The notes under the pieces: model-generated
Seen by the model: the letters and a program-made list of their open reading frames with translations, nothing else
Told to the model about the DNA's origin: nothing
The model's database searches: none
Source of the DNA: Candidatus Sericytochromatia bacterium
GTDB taxonomy: Bacteria; Cyanobacteriota; Sericytochromatia; UBA7694
Assembly (NCBI GenBank): GCA_018780035.1
Contig: JADMKE010000001.1
Coordinates: 186,001 to 250,000 of the forward strand
Length of the DNA stretch: 64,000 bases
Direction of reading: 5' to 3'
Program-made: the position numbers and the translations under genes
Part shown: in pieces, positions 52,848-61,839 of the stretch
Numbering within the stretch: the first letter of the stretch is position 1
Layout: the number at the start of each line of letters is the position of its first letter

Positions 52848-53708
52848 TTACCGCACCCCAACGCCTTCAACCACGCCCACAGACACCCGCTGTGAGATCT
52901 GTTGTGGTACCCGCCCCCCCAAAGAGGTCTGGCGCAAATGCCGCAATTCCCGCTGCAAATAGCGCTCGGCCAGGGGCGCAAAGGTCGAAGGACAGGCCGT
53001 GGTATAGCCATGAAAAATTGGCTTGGGATCGCGATTGAGCAGGCGTAGCTGGGTGAGTTCTCCCGCCACTTGAGTCGCCAAGCGTTCAGCCGGATCCAGC
53101 AATTGCACACCGGCACCCAAAGCCGCTTGAATCGCTTTGTGTAAATAGGGAAAATGGGAGCAGCCCAGTATCACCGCATCCAAGCTGCGCTGTTTTAAAG
53201 GGGCCAAACGGGCAGCCACCACTTCAAAGGCCTCTGCACTCTCCCACTTGCCACTTTCTACCAAAGGCACAAAATCTGGGCAGGCCACCTCTACCAGATC
53301 CACGAGCGGGTGATGCAATTGCAAGAGCCGTTTGTATTGCCCACTGCGTACTGTGGCTTCGGTGGCCAAAAGCGCCACACGTTTGATCCCCGCAGGCAGA
53401 CGAGCCCCGGCCTGGGCCAAGCCAAAGACGGGCACACTGCGGTGTTTTTTGCTGGCAGGCAGGATCAAGACCGAGGAGGTATTGCAGGCCACGGCAATCA
53501 TTTTCACGCCCATCTCCACCAAAAAATCGAGAATCTCGTGGCTAAAGCTGCGGATTTCTTCGGGGCTGCGGTTGCCATAAGGCACACGGGCGGTGTCTGC
53601 GACATAGAGCAGCGATTCTTGGGGCAGGGCCATCATGACCCGGCGCACCACCGAAAGCCCCCCCAAACCAGAATCATAAATGCCAATTGGGGCTTGGGGG
53701 TGATGCAT
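52848..53708 (-). CDS. murI: Glutamate racemase
   Basis: 286 residues from the ATG at 53708 (AAGGAG 6 nt upstream). IGIYDSGLGGLSVV, ADTARVPYG, VACNTSSV (first catalytic Cys) and ILGCSHFP (second Cys with His) are all present. It makes D-glutamate for peptidoglycan. It is monocistronic or coupled with nothing downstream except the palindromic element. Confidence 0.96.
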   Translation of the reverse strand: MHHPQAPIGIYDSGLGGLSVVRRVMMALPQESLLYVADTARVPYGNRSPEEIRSFSHEILDFLVEMGVKMIAVACNTSSVLILPASKKHRSVPVFGLAQAGARLPAGIKRVALLATEATVRSGQYKRLLQLHHPLVDLVEVACPDFVPLVESGKWESAEAFEVVAARLAPLKQRSLDAVILGCSHFPYLHKAIQAALGAGVQLLDPAERLATQVAGELTQLRLLNRDPKPIFHGYTTACPSTFAPLAERYLQRELRHLRQTSLGGRVPQQISQRVSVGVVEGVGVR

Positions 53709-53788
53709 TATTTTCTCCTTGTGGTCGCCCTGGGCTAGAAAGAAAGTGGAAAAAGGGCTGAAACTATTATGCACCGTTCCAAAGGGCT

Positions 53789-54253
53789 TTAATCAGCGAC
53801 CCCAATCACAAATTCCACTTCAACTGACGCATTCAGGGGCAGCTCATTGACGCCTACGGCAGCGCGGGCATGGCGGCCCTTTTCGCCGAAGATCTCACCG
53901 AGCAATTCCGATGCGCCATTGATCACCTTGGGCTGGTCGCTGAAGCCATTGGCACTCTGGACAAAGCCCCCTACGCGTATGATTCTGTCGATGCGGTCGA
54001 GATCGCCCAACACATCTTGGGCCACACTCAAGGCGTTGAGCGTGCATTGGCGGGCGGCGGCATATGCGTCTTCAATGCTGACAACTTCGCCGACTTTGCC
54101 GGTAGAGAGCAATTGACCGTCTTTGAGCGGCAATTGGCCAGAGACAAAGAGTAAATTGCCGTAGTGTACGGCTGGAATGTAGGCAGCCACAGGTTTGGGT
54201 GCAGCAGGCAGGGTCAGACCCAGTTCATTCAGACGATCAGCTATTTTTCCCAT
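53789..54253 (-). CDS. RidA/YjgF-family protein
   Basis: 154 residues. The family pattern is YGNLLFVSGQLPLKDG, AYAAARQCTLNALSVAQDVLG, and the end ARAAVGVNELPLNASVEVEFV with the conserved Arg of the imine-deaminase pocket. The long C-terminal type lacks some canonical RidA residues, so it may belong to the YjgF/YER057c subgroup without known imine hydrolysis. It is divergent from ruvC. Confidence 0.88.
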   Translation of the reverse strand: MGKIADRLNELGLTLPAAPKPVAAYIPAVHYGNLLFVSGQLPLKDGQLLSTGKVGEVVSIEDAYAAARQCTLNALSVAQDVLGDLDRIDRIIRVGGFVQSANGFSDQPKVINGASELLGEIFGEKGRHARAAVGVNELPLNASVEVEFVIGVAD

Positions 54254-54335
54254 AATTTTTCACTTTCAATATTCACAATTGCCTCCAGACTAATGTATTC
54301 TTGTGTATGTCAGCAAGAACTCCAGCAAAAAGCAC

Positions 54336-54380
54336 GTCAAACAGAAGCAAGCCAAACAGAAGCCTGTCAAACAGAAAGCC
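54336..54380 (+). repeat. Three 15-nt tandem units just upstream of ruvC
   Basis: GTCAAACAGAAGCAA, GCCAAACAGAAGCCT and GTCAAACAGAAAGCC follow one another and end 6 nt before the ruvC ATG at 54387. They leave no clear ribosome site there. Confidence 0.85.
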
Positions 54381-54386
54381 CCTCAC

Positions 54387-54860
54387 ATGCGCATCTTAGG
54401 AATAGACCCCGGCAGCCACCGGGTGGGTTATGGTTTACTCGATTGCCAACACGGCAGTTTTCGTGTGGCGGGCTTTGGTGTGATCGAGGCCCCGCCCAAA
54501 TCCCCCGCTGCGGTCTGTCTGAGCACGATTTACAGCGATTTAAAGGAATTGCTGGGCATGTACCAGCCCGAAGTGGTGGCGATTGAACAATTGTTTTTCT
54601 TTCGCAATGTCACCACGGTCATGCCCGTGGCCCAGGCCCGCGGGGTGATGCTTTTGGCTTTGGCCCAGGCCGAGCTTGAAGTGACCGAATACACGCCGCT
54701 GCAGGTCAAAATGGGCCTGACTGGCTATGGCCGTGCCAGCAAACGCGAGGTGCAAGAGGCCGTGGCCCAGTGGCTGGGCCTGGAAAAAATTCCCAAACCC
54801 GACGATGCCGCAGATGGTCTGGCGATTGCCCTCTGCCACGCCCATCAGATTGGTTTTTAG
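54387..54860 (+). CDS. ruvC: Holliday junction resolvase RuvC
   Basis: 157 residues from the ATG at 54387. Catalytic acids: Asp of ILGIDPGSHRVGYG, Glu of VAIEQLFFFRN, and DDAADGLAIAL near the end. The ribosome site is weak, because the preceding bases are the 15-nt repeats; a GTG 84 nt upstream extends the frame with a Lys/Gln repeat. It cuts junctions with RuvAB. The stop is one nt from the bestrophin stop. Confidence 0.95.
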   Translation: MRILGIDPGSHRVGYGLLDCQHGSFRVAGFGVIEAPPKSPAAVCLSTIYSDLKELLGMYQPEVVAIEQLFFFRNVTTVMPVAQARGVMLLALAQAELEVTEYTPLQVKMGLTGYGRASKREVQEAVAQWLGLEKIPKPDDAADGLAIALCHAHQIGF

Positions 54861-54861
54861 A

Positions 54862-55764
54862 CTACATCAAGACGCCGGGAGGAGAAGGCCCTGGAATTTC
54901 GGGCAAATCTGACCTGCCCAAAGACTGCAGCAGATTGACCTCAATCGTGCGCGAAAGCACCATCAAAGGCAAGCCGTTAAATGAGAGCGTAAAGGGATCT
55001 TCCAAGACCCGCCCCAATTCATTGACCATGGTAAAGGCAATACACAAAAACACATTGATGGGGATAATCCGCCAGCCAATTTCATGCACCAGCGAGAGCG
55101 GCAATAAAACCCCAAAAACCTGAATCAAACGGGTGGCCAAGAGACCGTAAGCAGGAGGCATGGGGGTGCGTTTGATGCGTTCACAACCGCCTTGAACCTC
55201 CAAGATCTGCCGCAGGGTGAGATCAAAATCTTGCATTTGCCAAGCATCCAATTGGCCTGTCTGTTTGAGTTCTGCTAGGCTTTGAAAATTCCAGGCCAAA
55301 AGGGCCTGACAGGGATTTTGTTGGCCTTTTAAACCGATCAGCTCTTCGCCCAAATGACGGCTGACATCGGCATCGGCAAAGGGATCTTGATCGCGCAAAA
55401 CGCAGCGCAGGGTATGCACATAGCCGATCTGCCGCCGCAGCAGCTCTTCGCGCAATGACTCTGGGGCCTGGGGCAAATAGCCCATGACCTGGGTGGCAAA
55501 ATGCCGAGAGCTGTTGACCAGGCCGCCCCAGAGTTGGCGGGCTTCCCACCAGCGCTGGTAGGCAGAGTTGGTGCGAAACGAGACAAAGATGCCCAGCGCA
55601 CTGCCCAACACAGACAGCGAGAGCGAGGGCAAAAGCAAATCCAGATTTTCGAAAAAATAAAACAGCCAGGCTGCTGTTGCAACCACGGCAAAAAAGAGCA
55701 CCGACTTCCACTGCCAGAGCAGCATATTAAAAAAGGCAAAATTGCGTCGGGTGGGTAATAACAT
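54862..55764 (-). CDS. Bestrophin-family anion channel (UPF0187)
   Basis: 300 residues. Four hydrophobic segments, with the family pattern LSLSVLGSALGIFVSFRTNSAYQRWWEARQLWGGLVNSSR (in order), then a cytosolic helical region and a late hydrophobic pair (INVFLCIAFTMVNELGRVLEDPF). Bacterial and thylakoid bestrophins conduct chloride. It converges on ruvC with 1 nt between stops. Confidence 0.93.
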   Translation of the reverse strand: MLLPTRRNFAFFNMLLWQWKSVLFFAVVATAAWLFYFFENLDLLLPSLSLSVLGSALGIFVSFRTNSAYQRWWEARQLWGGLVNSSRHFATQVMGYLPQAPESLREELLRRQIGYVHTLRCVLRDQDPFADADVSRHLGEELIGLKGQQNPCQALLAWNFQSLAELKQTGQLDAWQMQDFDLTLRQILEVQGGCERIKRTPMPPAYGLLATRLIQVFGVLLPLSLVHEIGWRIIPINVFLCIAFTMVNELGRVLEDPFTLSFNGLPLMVLSRTIEVNLLQSLGRSDLPEIPGPSPPGVLM

Positions 55765-55810
55765 GTGTTTTTTCTTGACTACAAAGTGGGACTAAACGAT
55801 GCCTTGCGGC

Positions 55811-57664
55811 TTAAAAAGGCACCCGCAGACCCGCCTGCACCTGCACATTGGCTGCTTTATCGGGTGTGAAGCTGTCGGTGGCGGCCTGGATCGTGAAAAT
55901 ATCCCCTTTGCCCAGACCCACGCCTACCATATACATATTGGGTGCGGCATTGCGCAGATCGGTATTGAGCACGCCTGTCGAGAAGCTCACAGGGCCTGTC
56001 TGTTGGCGTACAATGGCTGAGCCGCGCAGGGTATCGCTGCTCAAGCTGTGTTCGGCGCGAATTTTGAGATCGGTGCGAAAGGGGCTGTCGGCATTGGCTG
56101 TTACACCCACACCGGCATAAACGGCCGGGTCGTAGAAGTCGTGAAAGACATTGCGCTGCTTGGTGGATGTGTGGTTGAGGTGGTATTTGCCCTCTCCCGA
56201 TTTCTCCATCTGGTATTGGCTTTCTTCGCCCTGCAAATAGCCCACAGGGTTCATCACCCCGGCTTCAATATTGGCTTTGATCTTTTCGGTAATTGGTCCA
56301 TAGAGATCGACCCCAATATCGCGAATGCCAAAGCCCACAGGGGCGGTGGGGGTGATCGTGGTCAGACCCAGCGAGGTCTTCATGCTCGCTTTGCCAATAT
56401 CTTCAGCGAGACCGTCGAGATTGGTATTGAGCTGCTGGCCAGCCGTGCTGGCCTGGGTGGCCGCTTGATTGAGCGAAGTAATCGACTGCTGAATCTGGTT
56501 GAGCTGGGTCACGGCTCCCAACGGGGTGCTGGGATTGCCTTGGTTGGCGGCGGCTGCGGCAGAGTCCACGGCTGAAGAGGTCGAACTCAGGGCGCTTTGC
56601 AGCCCACTCAGATTGGACTGGAGCTGGCCCAGCCGGTTTTGGATATCTCCCAGGCCCTGGGTCGTGATCTGGGCTGTGGCTGCCACTTTGGCCATGGCAT
56701 ATTTAAATTTGGGCAGGCCCATGTCGTTGTCGGGCTGAGCCGGAGCGGGCAGGGGCACAATCGCCGAAGCTTCCACGCCAAAGCGGGCCTTCCAGCGCGA
56801 ATCGCCGAGTTCAATCCCCGGTGTGCGGTAGCCGCCATAAATTTCAGCGGCCCCACGCACAGCAGCTTCGCCGCTGACCTGGCGTTTGCCATCACCCAGG
56901 GCGCCGAGCGCTCCGCTGGCATCGCCCAAAAGGCCGTTGATCTCACCCAGGCTCTGGTTCATATCGCCCAAAAGCCCTTGAATTTCACCACTGTTGAGAA
57001 TCCCGCGCAGTTCATTCAACATAGCTGGGTTGGCCGAGGCTGGATTGCTGGAGATTTGGCCTGCCAATTGCTCCATGCGCTGGTAACCAGGGCTGTTTTG
57101 TAATTTGGTGGCGAGGCCATTCATGCGGTCCTGCAAGCCCGACATGCGGCTTTGCAGGGCATCGGCCCGGCTGGCCAAATCCGAACCCGTGCGGGCGGCA
57201 TCGGTCACGCCTTGGGTGCTGCCCATGGCGCTGAGGTCGCCCCGCAGTCCGAGATAAAAGCCGCTGCCATTGGTTTTTTCGCGGCTGGTAAAGCGCAGGT
57301 CGATTTGCCCACCGCCGTTTAACGACACGTCGGGCACATTTGAGAGGTCGCTGCCAATGTTGGGGGCGTCCAGAAAGGGCAAATTGGCAGAAGCACTGCC
57401 ATTCACGGTTAAACTGACACCGCCTTGTTTGCTGGAGGCCACACCGCCCTGTTGGGCCCGGTTTAAAAAGCCCACCGAATCGAGTTGGGCCGCGCTGCCG
57501 GGTTTGGGCATGCTGCTGGGTGCTTCGGGAGTTAAAGCGCCATCAGCAAAGCTTTCTGCATTTTGTTTGAGTTTGTCAGCGGTGGTCTGTAGCCCCGAAG
57601 CCGTCTGGCTGAGACTGGAAAGGCCAGAGGTATTGGGCAGAGACGAACCGGGGATGGATTGCAT
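55811..57664 (-). CDS. Uncharacterised protein with C-terminal beta-signal-like end (617 aa)
   Basis: GGAG lies 8 nt before the ATG. No signal peptide. Ser/Gln/Ala-rich helices (SSLSQTASGLQTTADKLKQNAE) precede alternating beta-strand and helical parts. A long alanine/glutamine-rich coiled segment lies near 330-430 (NRLGQLQSNLSGLQSALSST, LNQIQQSITSLNQAATQASTAGQQLN). The last 150 residues have regular amphipathic strands (KIRAEHSLSSDTLRGSA, MYMVGVGLGKGDIFTIQAAT) and end in GLRVPF, a terminal Phe as in outer-membrane barrels. Possibly an assembled surface protein. Not recognised. Confidence 0.7.
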   Translation of the reverse strand: MQSIPGSSLPNTSGLSSLSQTASGLQTTADKLKQNAESFADGALTPEAPSSMPKPGSAAQLDSVGFLNRAQQGGVASSKQGGVSLTVNGSASANLPFLDAPNIGSDLSNVPDVSLNGGGQIDLRFTSREKTNGSGFYLGLRGDLSAMGSTQGVTDAARTGSDLASRADALQSRMSGLQDRMNGLATKLQNSPGYQRMEQLAGQISSNPASANPAMLNELRGILNSGEIQGLLGDMNQSLGEINGLLGDASGALGALGDGKRQVSGEAAVRGAAEIYGGYRTPGIELGDSRWKARFGVEASAIVPLPAPAQPDNDMGLPKFKYAMAKVAATAQITTQGLGDIQNRLGQLQSNLSGLQSALSSTSSAVDSAAAAANQGNPSTPLGAVTQLNQIQQSITSLNQAATQASTAGQQLNTNLDGLAEDIGKASMKTSLGLTTITPTAPVGFGIRDIGVDLYGPITEKIKANIEAGVMNPVGYLQGEESQYQMEKSGEGKYHLNHTSTKQRNVFHDFYDPAVYAGVGVTANADSPFRTDLKIRAEHSLSSDTLRGSAIVRQQTGPVSFSTGVLNTDLRNAAPNMYMVGVGLGKGDIFTIQAATDSFTPDKAANVQVQAGLRVPF

Positions 57665-57770
57665 GGATTCACTCCAAAAGCGACAAGGTGATGTAAATGA
57701 ACACTTAACTATTCTAAGTATAGCCGAGAGGGCTGCGAAAATTGCCTGAGATTTTCAAAAACCTGGGAAT

Positions 57771-58823
57771 TCAGTCTGCTAACCAGCGCTCAAAGCCATA
57801 AACATCGCTGTAGTTCGGCAAAGATTGTGCTTGCTGGGCAATAATCGCCCGCCACCAAGTGGGATTGTTGCGGTACCAAGCCACTGTTTCTTTAATGCCT
57901 TGCTCAAAATCCACAAGTGGCAACCAGCCCAATTCGCTCTGAATTTTGGCACTGTTGACCGCGTGGCGGCGCACATGGCCCGGCCGATCGGGTACAAATT
58001 CAATCAAATCGCGGGAATAACCCAAATAATTGAGGATCGAACGGCTGATCTCCAGCACATTTTTTTCGCAATCGGCCCCGATATTAAAGACCTCGCCCAA
58101 ATGGTGCTCAGGAGCGTGTAAAACCGCATCCAGGGCCCGACAATGATCGCTGACATGAATCCAATCGCGGGTATTTTGCCCATGCCCATAAACCGGCAGG
58201 GCCTGGTTGTGTAGAGCCTGCAAAACAAAGCGGGGAATCAGCTTGGTAGGGTCTTGGCGGGGGCCATAATTATTCGAACAGCGCGTGCGCAAAATGGGCA
58301 GATCGTGGGTGGCAAAATAGCCATAAGCCAGCAAATCTTGGCCTGCTTTGCTGGCAGCATAAGGGCTGCAGGGCAAAAGTGGATCGCTTTCGAGTGAGGG
58401 GCGATCTTGCCAAGCATTGCCATAGACCTCGTCGGTGCTAACAATTAAGATCCGGCGCTGGCTGTTTGCGTAACCGTGTTTGAGACAGGCATCTAAGAGC
58501 ACACGGGTGCCCTCGACATTGGTACGCACAAACTCGCCACTGGCGATAACCGAGAGATCGACATTGCTTTCAGCGGCAAAGTGAATCACCAGATCGTGTT
58601 CTGCGACAAGGGGCTCGACCATCCAGGGATTGCAGATATCGCCCCAAACAAAGCGATAGCGATCGGGAAAGGTCTGTTCAAAGGGTTGAATATTGACGCG
58701 AAAACCTGCGTAGGTCAAACGGTCGAGATTGGTAATAGACCAATCAGGATGCGCGTGCAGAGCGTACTCCACAAAATTGGATCCGATAAAACCGGCCGCG
58801 CCGGTGATCAATACACGCGTCAT
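57771..58823 (-). CDS. rmlB: dTDP-glucose 4,6-dehydratase
   Basis: 350 residues, full. NAD motif VLITGAAGFIGSNFVEYAL, STDEVYGNAW, catalytic YAASKAGQDLLAYGYF, and TRCSNNYGPRQDPTKLIPRF. It makes dTDP-4-keto-6-deoxyglucose for rhamnose and other deoxysugars. No rmlA, C or D is in the window. Confidence 0.97.
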   Translation of the reverse strand: MTRVLITGAAGFIGSNFVEYALHAHPDWSITNLDRLTYAGFRVNIQPFEQTFPDRYRFVWGDICNPWMVEPLVAEHDLVIHFAAESNVDLSVIASGEFVRTNVEGTRVLLDACLKHGYANSQRRILIVSTDEVYGNAWQDRPSLESDPLLPCSPYAASKAGQDLLAYGYFATHDLPILRTRCSNNYGPRQDPTKLIPRFVLQALHNQALPVYGHGQNTRDWIHVSDHCRALDAVLHAPEHHLGEVFNIGADCEKNVLEISRSILNYLGYSRDLIEFVPDRPGHVRRHAVNSAKIQSELGWLPLVDFEQGIKETVAWYRNNPTWWRAIIAQQAQSLPNYSDVYGFERWLAD

Positions 58824-58848
58824 CTTAATAAGTTTCCGGCAGTAGGTG

Positions 58849-58931
58849 GGGACGGAGGGAGTTGAACCCTCATGCGCTTTCGCGCGCTACCCCCTCAAGA
58901 TAGTGTGTCTGCCATTTCACCACGTCCCCGG
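58849..58931 (-). tRNA. tRNA-Leu (anticodon GAG)
   Basis: 83 nt. Acceptor GGGGACG/CGTCCCC, D arm with GGCAGACAC, anticodon stem CTATC/GGTAG with loop TTGAGGG (GAG), a long variable arm with GCGCGAAAGCGC, and T arm GTTCAACTC. Class II shape fits leucine. CCA is not encoded. Confidence 0.92.
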
Positions 58932-58996
58932 GGAGGTTCAGAAGATCCCTGCTGTGTAGAAAAGTAGGTTAAGGATCTTCTGAGGTCCATGAAGAG

Positions 58997-59069
58997 TGCC
59001 CAGAGGCGGAATCGAACCGTCGACACGCGGATTTTCAGTCCACTGCTCTACCGACTGAGCTATCTGGGC
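58997..59069 (-). tRNA. tRNA-Phe (anticodon GAA)
   Basis: 73 nt. Acceptor GCCCAGA/TCTGGGC, D arm with AGCTCAGTCGGTAGAGC, anticodon loop CTGAAAA (GAA), and T arm GGTTCGATTCC. CCA is not encoded. It is 65 nt from tRNA-Leu in the same direction. Confidence 0.95.
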
Positions 59070-59179
59070 CCTTCGTGACAAGAATTATAGCACAGGCCTT
59101 TTAGAGGACAATAGGATATCTTCACCTTTGCTTAATTTTTTCTTTCCCCTTAAGCTTAATCCCTGATTAAACCTGGGTT

Positions 59180-59662
59180 TTACACTTCTTGTAATTGGCG
59201 CAAAATATCAAAAGTGCTGATCACGCCGATCAAAACACCCATTTCATCGACCACAAAAAGGCGGTGTACATGTTTGTCGAGCATTTTTTGAACCACATCA
59301 CCGACAGATGCCTGGGGCTGAACGGCATAGACCACAGGGGTCATAATATCGACCACGGGGATGGTGTCGACGTTTTCGGGATGCAGTTCCCCCAGCATCG
59401 GATCGCTGCTGTCGAGTACCACGCGCTCGTAAAATGCGGAAACAGAGAAGGGGTAGTCGGTTTTTTCGCGGTCGTAGCGAATAATATCGGTCTGGCTCAA
59501 TACGCCCACAGGGTGGTTTTCGCCATCGACAATGGCCACGGCACTGATGTTCATTTCCGTCATCAGCACCACAGCTTCTTTGACTGTGGCAAATCCACGC
59601 AGGGTAATTGGGGCAGGGGTCATCAGGTCTTTTGCGGTTTTGGTTTTTAATTGAAACGTCAT
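59180..59662 (-). CDS. CBS-domain pair protein
   Basis: 160 residues. Two CBS motifs: MTPAPITLRGFATVKEAVVLM with HPVGVLSQTDIIRYD, and MTPVVYAVQPQASVGDVVQKML with LFVVDEMGVLIGVISTFDILR. Such stand-alone pairs bind adenosine nucleotides and regulate partners. No partner is obvious next to it. Confidence 0.92.
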   Translation of the reverse strand: MTFQLKTKTAKDLMTPAPITLRGFATVKEAVVLMTEMNISAVAIVDGENHPVGVLSQTDIIRYDREKTDYPFSVSAFYERVVLDSSDPMLGELHPENVDTIPVVDIMTPVVYAVQPQASVGDVVQKMLDKHVHRLFVVDEMGVLIGVISTFDILRQLQEV

Positions 59663-59794
59663 GGTATTTACCTCGTTTGGCCCCTTAATTAAACAGGGGA
59701 AATCTTGTCTTCATCTCTATTCTGGCGATTTCTCAGGGCAAAAGCCATGATTCACAACAAGGGTAAATTTGACCAAGATCAATACCAAGATCAA

Positions 59795-60340
59795 TCAAGT
59801 CTGGGAATCTGAGCTGTCGGCAGAAAATGGGGGGCGCGTTCCGGCCAAGCGGCTGAGACCTTTTTCAAAGCCATAGAGCAGGCGTTTGAGGGCCTTGGGT
59901 TGGGACGTGACGGGGGCCACCAGACAGGTTTGCATCCCCAACCAGGCCCCACCCAAAATATCTGTGAGCAGACGATCTCCGATCACCACCACCTGTTCAG
60001 GGGACAATTGCATGGCGGCCAAGGCCTGTAAAAATCCCGGTGAAAAGGGTTTGCGGGCCTGGGCCAATCCCTCCATTTCGAGGGTTTCTGCGACCCGGGC
60101 AATGTGCCGGGGATAGCGGTTATTTGAGACGATATAACAATGGAAACCCATCTGACGGGCCTGTTTGAGCCAGGCCTGCACAGGAGGGGCCACCAAAGCA
60201 CTGTTTTTGAGGGTTAGGGTATCGTCTACATCGAGAATCATGCCGCGCAGACCCGCTGCCCACCAGCCTTCCAGATCGATCACTTCGACCCGGTCAAAGG
60301 TATAAGTGGGTGCCAATAGATGTTTGAGCGCAGGGGGCAT
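59795..60340 (-). CDS. HAD phosphatase, YqeG/PGP type
   Basis: 181 residues. Motif I GMILDVDDTLTLKNS (DxD), FHCYIVSNNRYP, motif with KPFSPGF Lys, and VVIGDRLLTDILGGAWLG (motif IV). YqeG enzymes in cyanobacteria and plants dephosphorylate phosphatidylglycerophosphate. The start overlaps the upstream stop by one base. Confidence 0.9.
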   Translation of the reverse strand: MPPALKHLLAPTYTFDRVEVIDLEGWWAAGLRGMILDVDDTLTLKNSALVAPPVQAWLKQARQMGFHCYIVSNNRYPRHIARVAETLEMEGLAQARKPFSPGFLQALAAMQLSPEQVVVIGDRLLTDILGGAWLGMQTCLVAPVTSQPKALKRLLYGFEKGLSRLAGTRPPFSADSSDSQT

Positions 60341-60816
60341 TATTCATTCCTTTCTCGGCGTGAGGGTTTGCGAAAGGCGCTTTGACGCGCCGATTTGACC
60401 TGTTTGTGGTGGCGTATCAGCGCCTCGGGAGAGCTGTCGGGCCGCTGTGAAAACATCAGATAATACAATTGGCTCAAGCCGGGAATCACCGTGTAATTTC
60501 CTTTTGAGGCATTCCAGGCACAATAAGCCATAAAGGTTGCTGTCACCAAGAGTGAGAGGGCGATCAAACTGCCTGTAAGCAAGGTCAACAGAAAATTGTA
60601 GCCCGAAAAGGAGGCAATTAAAGTCGTGAGGCCGCCCGTTAAAATCAAGATCAAGAGATTGGCCAGATTGAGCAAAGCGGCATGAATCAGGTGGTAACGC
60701 GTAAAATAATTGACGCGCCAACGTTTGAAGAGCAACAGCACAGCCCAAAACGGCGGCAAATAGCCTGATGCTGCGACCGTCAGTTCTTCATGGGAGAGAA
60801 ACTCATCTTTGCTCAT
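60340..60816 (-). CDS. Small multi-span membrane protein (Tic20/DUF4870-like)
   Basis: 158 residues with about four hydrophobic helices (TRYHLIHAALLNLANLLILILTGGL; LLTLLTGSLIALSLLVTATFMAYCAW in parts) after a FxxxYLPPFWAVLLL opening that resembles Tic20 or DUF4870 proteins. The C-terminus is basic. The stop and the yqeG start share a base (TAATG). Possibly part of envelope lipid or protein handling; assignment is tentative. Confidence 0.65.
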   Translation of the reverse strand: MSKDEFLSHEELTVAASGYLPPFWAVLLLFKRWRVNYFTRYHLIHAALLNLANLLILILTGGLTTLIASFSGYNFLLTLLTGSLIALSLLVTATFMAYCAWNASKGNYTVIPGLSQLYYLMFSQRPDSSPEALIRHHKQVKSARQSAFRKPSRRERNE

Positions 60817-60825
60817 GGTGTACTC

Positions 60826-61263
60826 TTATTGTTCCACAGGCTGTCCAGCATCGGCCCAGCTGCGATAGCCACCCGCCAGTTCGTAGACCTTTTCAAACCC
60901 AGCCTCTTGCATCATCGCCAGGGTTTTGGCACTGCGTACCCCCGATTGGCAATAGATCAAATAGGGGCTTTTTTTATCCAGGGCCCGCAGCCGAGATTGA
61001 AAGTCGGAGGCGTAAAAATCGAGCATCTGCGCCTGTTTGAGATGTCCGCCCTGAAATTCTGAAGGGGTGCGCAGATCGAGAATTACCAGACCGGGTGTTT
61101 TCAAAACCGGGTCGCTTTGGGCCACTGTGAGGGTTTGAAAAACGCCTTGGGCCTGACTTGTGACTTTCTCGGGCGTTTCGGCCTGTTTTTGCTGAGGCGC
61201 ACAAGCCAGCAGAATGAGCCCCCCAACCATCAGCAACGACAGAAACAAACGCGATCTTTTCAT
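60826..61263 (-). CDS. Rhodanese-like lipoprotein
   Basis: 145 residues. Lipobox LLAC near 21. The rhodanese domain has VILDLRTPSEFQGGHLKQA and the active-site loop IYCQSGVRSAKTLA with Cys. It transfers sulfane sulfur or senses it in the envelope. It is first of the operon with the Tic20-like and yqeG genes (9 nt gap). Confidence 0.9.
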   Translation of the reverse strand: MKRSRLFLSLLMVGGLILLACAPQQKQAETPEKVTSQAQGVFQTLTVAQSDPVLKTPGLVILDLRTPSEFQGGHLKQAQMLDFYASDFQSRLRALDKKSPYLIYCQSGVRSAKTLAMMQEAGFEKVYELAGGYRSWADAGQPVEQ

Positions 61264-61405
61264 GCTATTTTCCTCGGTGTTTTCCTCACAAAGTCTTCAT
61301 TTCCAGTGTAACCGATCAGAATCAGAAAAAGACATGGCTATTTTTTGGCCTTTTTAGGGTACGATAAGAAATGTAAGCTGACAAAAGTGTGAGAGGGAGA
61401 CCCCC

Positions 61406-61807
61406 ATGAGCCACCCTTGCAAAAAGGTATTGCTGATTGACGACAGCCCTGAATTTCAAGACTATATGCAGGATCTTTTTTCTGAGTCGAGCTGCGATTT
61501 TATGGGTGCCCAGGAGTCCAAATTGGGCTTTTTGATGGCCCAGAATTACCAGGCCGACCTCATTTTACTGGATGTCTTCATGCCTGCCCCCAACGGTCTG
61601 CAACTTTTGGAATCCCTTAAAAAGAACCCCTTGACCCAAAACACCCCTGTGATCATGCTCTCGGGCTGCAGCGAAGCACATGCGGTCAAACAGAGCTTGG
61701 CCCAGGGCGCAGCTGGGTACATTCTCAAACCCTTTGAATTGCCATTTTTGATCTCAGAATTGGAAAAACATTTGGGCGTCTCCATTTTTCCACAAGTCGG
61801 CCATTAA
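61406..61807 (+). CDS. CheY-like single-domain response regulator
   Basis: 133 residues. Asp12/Asp13 (VLLIDDSPEF), phospho-acceptor Asp56 (LILLDVFMP) and Lys in GYILKPFEL are present. No output domain. GAGGGAG lies 7 nt before the start. It is the receiver for a distant kinase; it could serve the hybrid kinases of this genome. Confidence 0.93.
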   Translation: MSHPCKKVLLIDDSPEFQDYMQDLFSESSCDFMGAQESKLGFLMAQNYQADLILLDVFMPAPNGLQLLESLKKNPLTQNTPVIMLSGCSEAHAVKQSLAQGAAGYILKPFELPFLISELEKHLGVSIFPQVGH

Positions 61808-61839
61808 AGTCGCACCACAGCAGAACCAGGTTGGCTTGG

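Noticed and set aside
57771-58823. Complete rhamnose cluster
   Set aside because: Only rmlB is seen; flanking genes are unrelated or tRNA.
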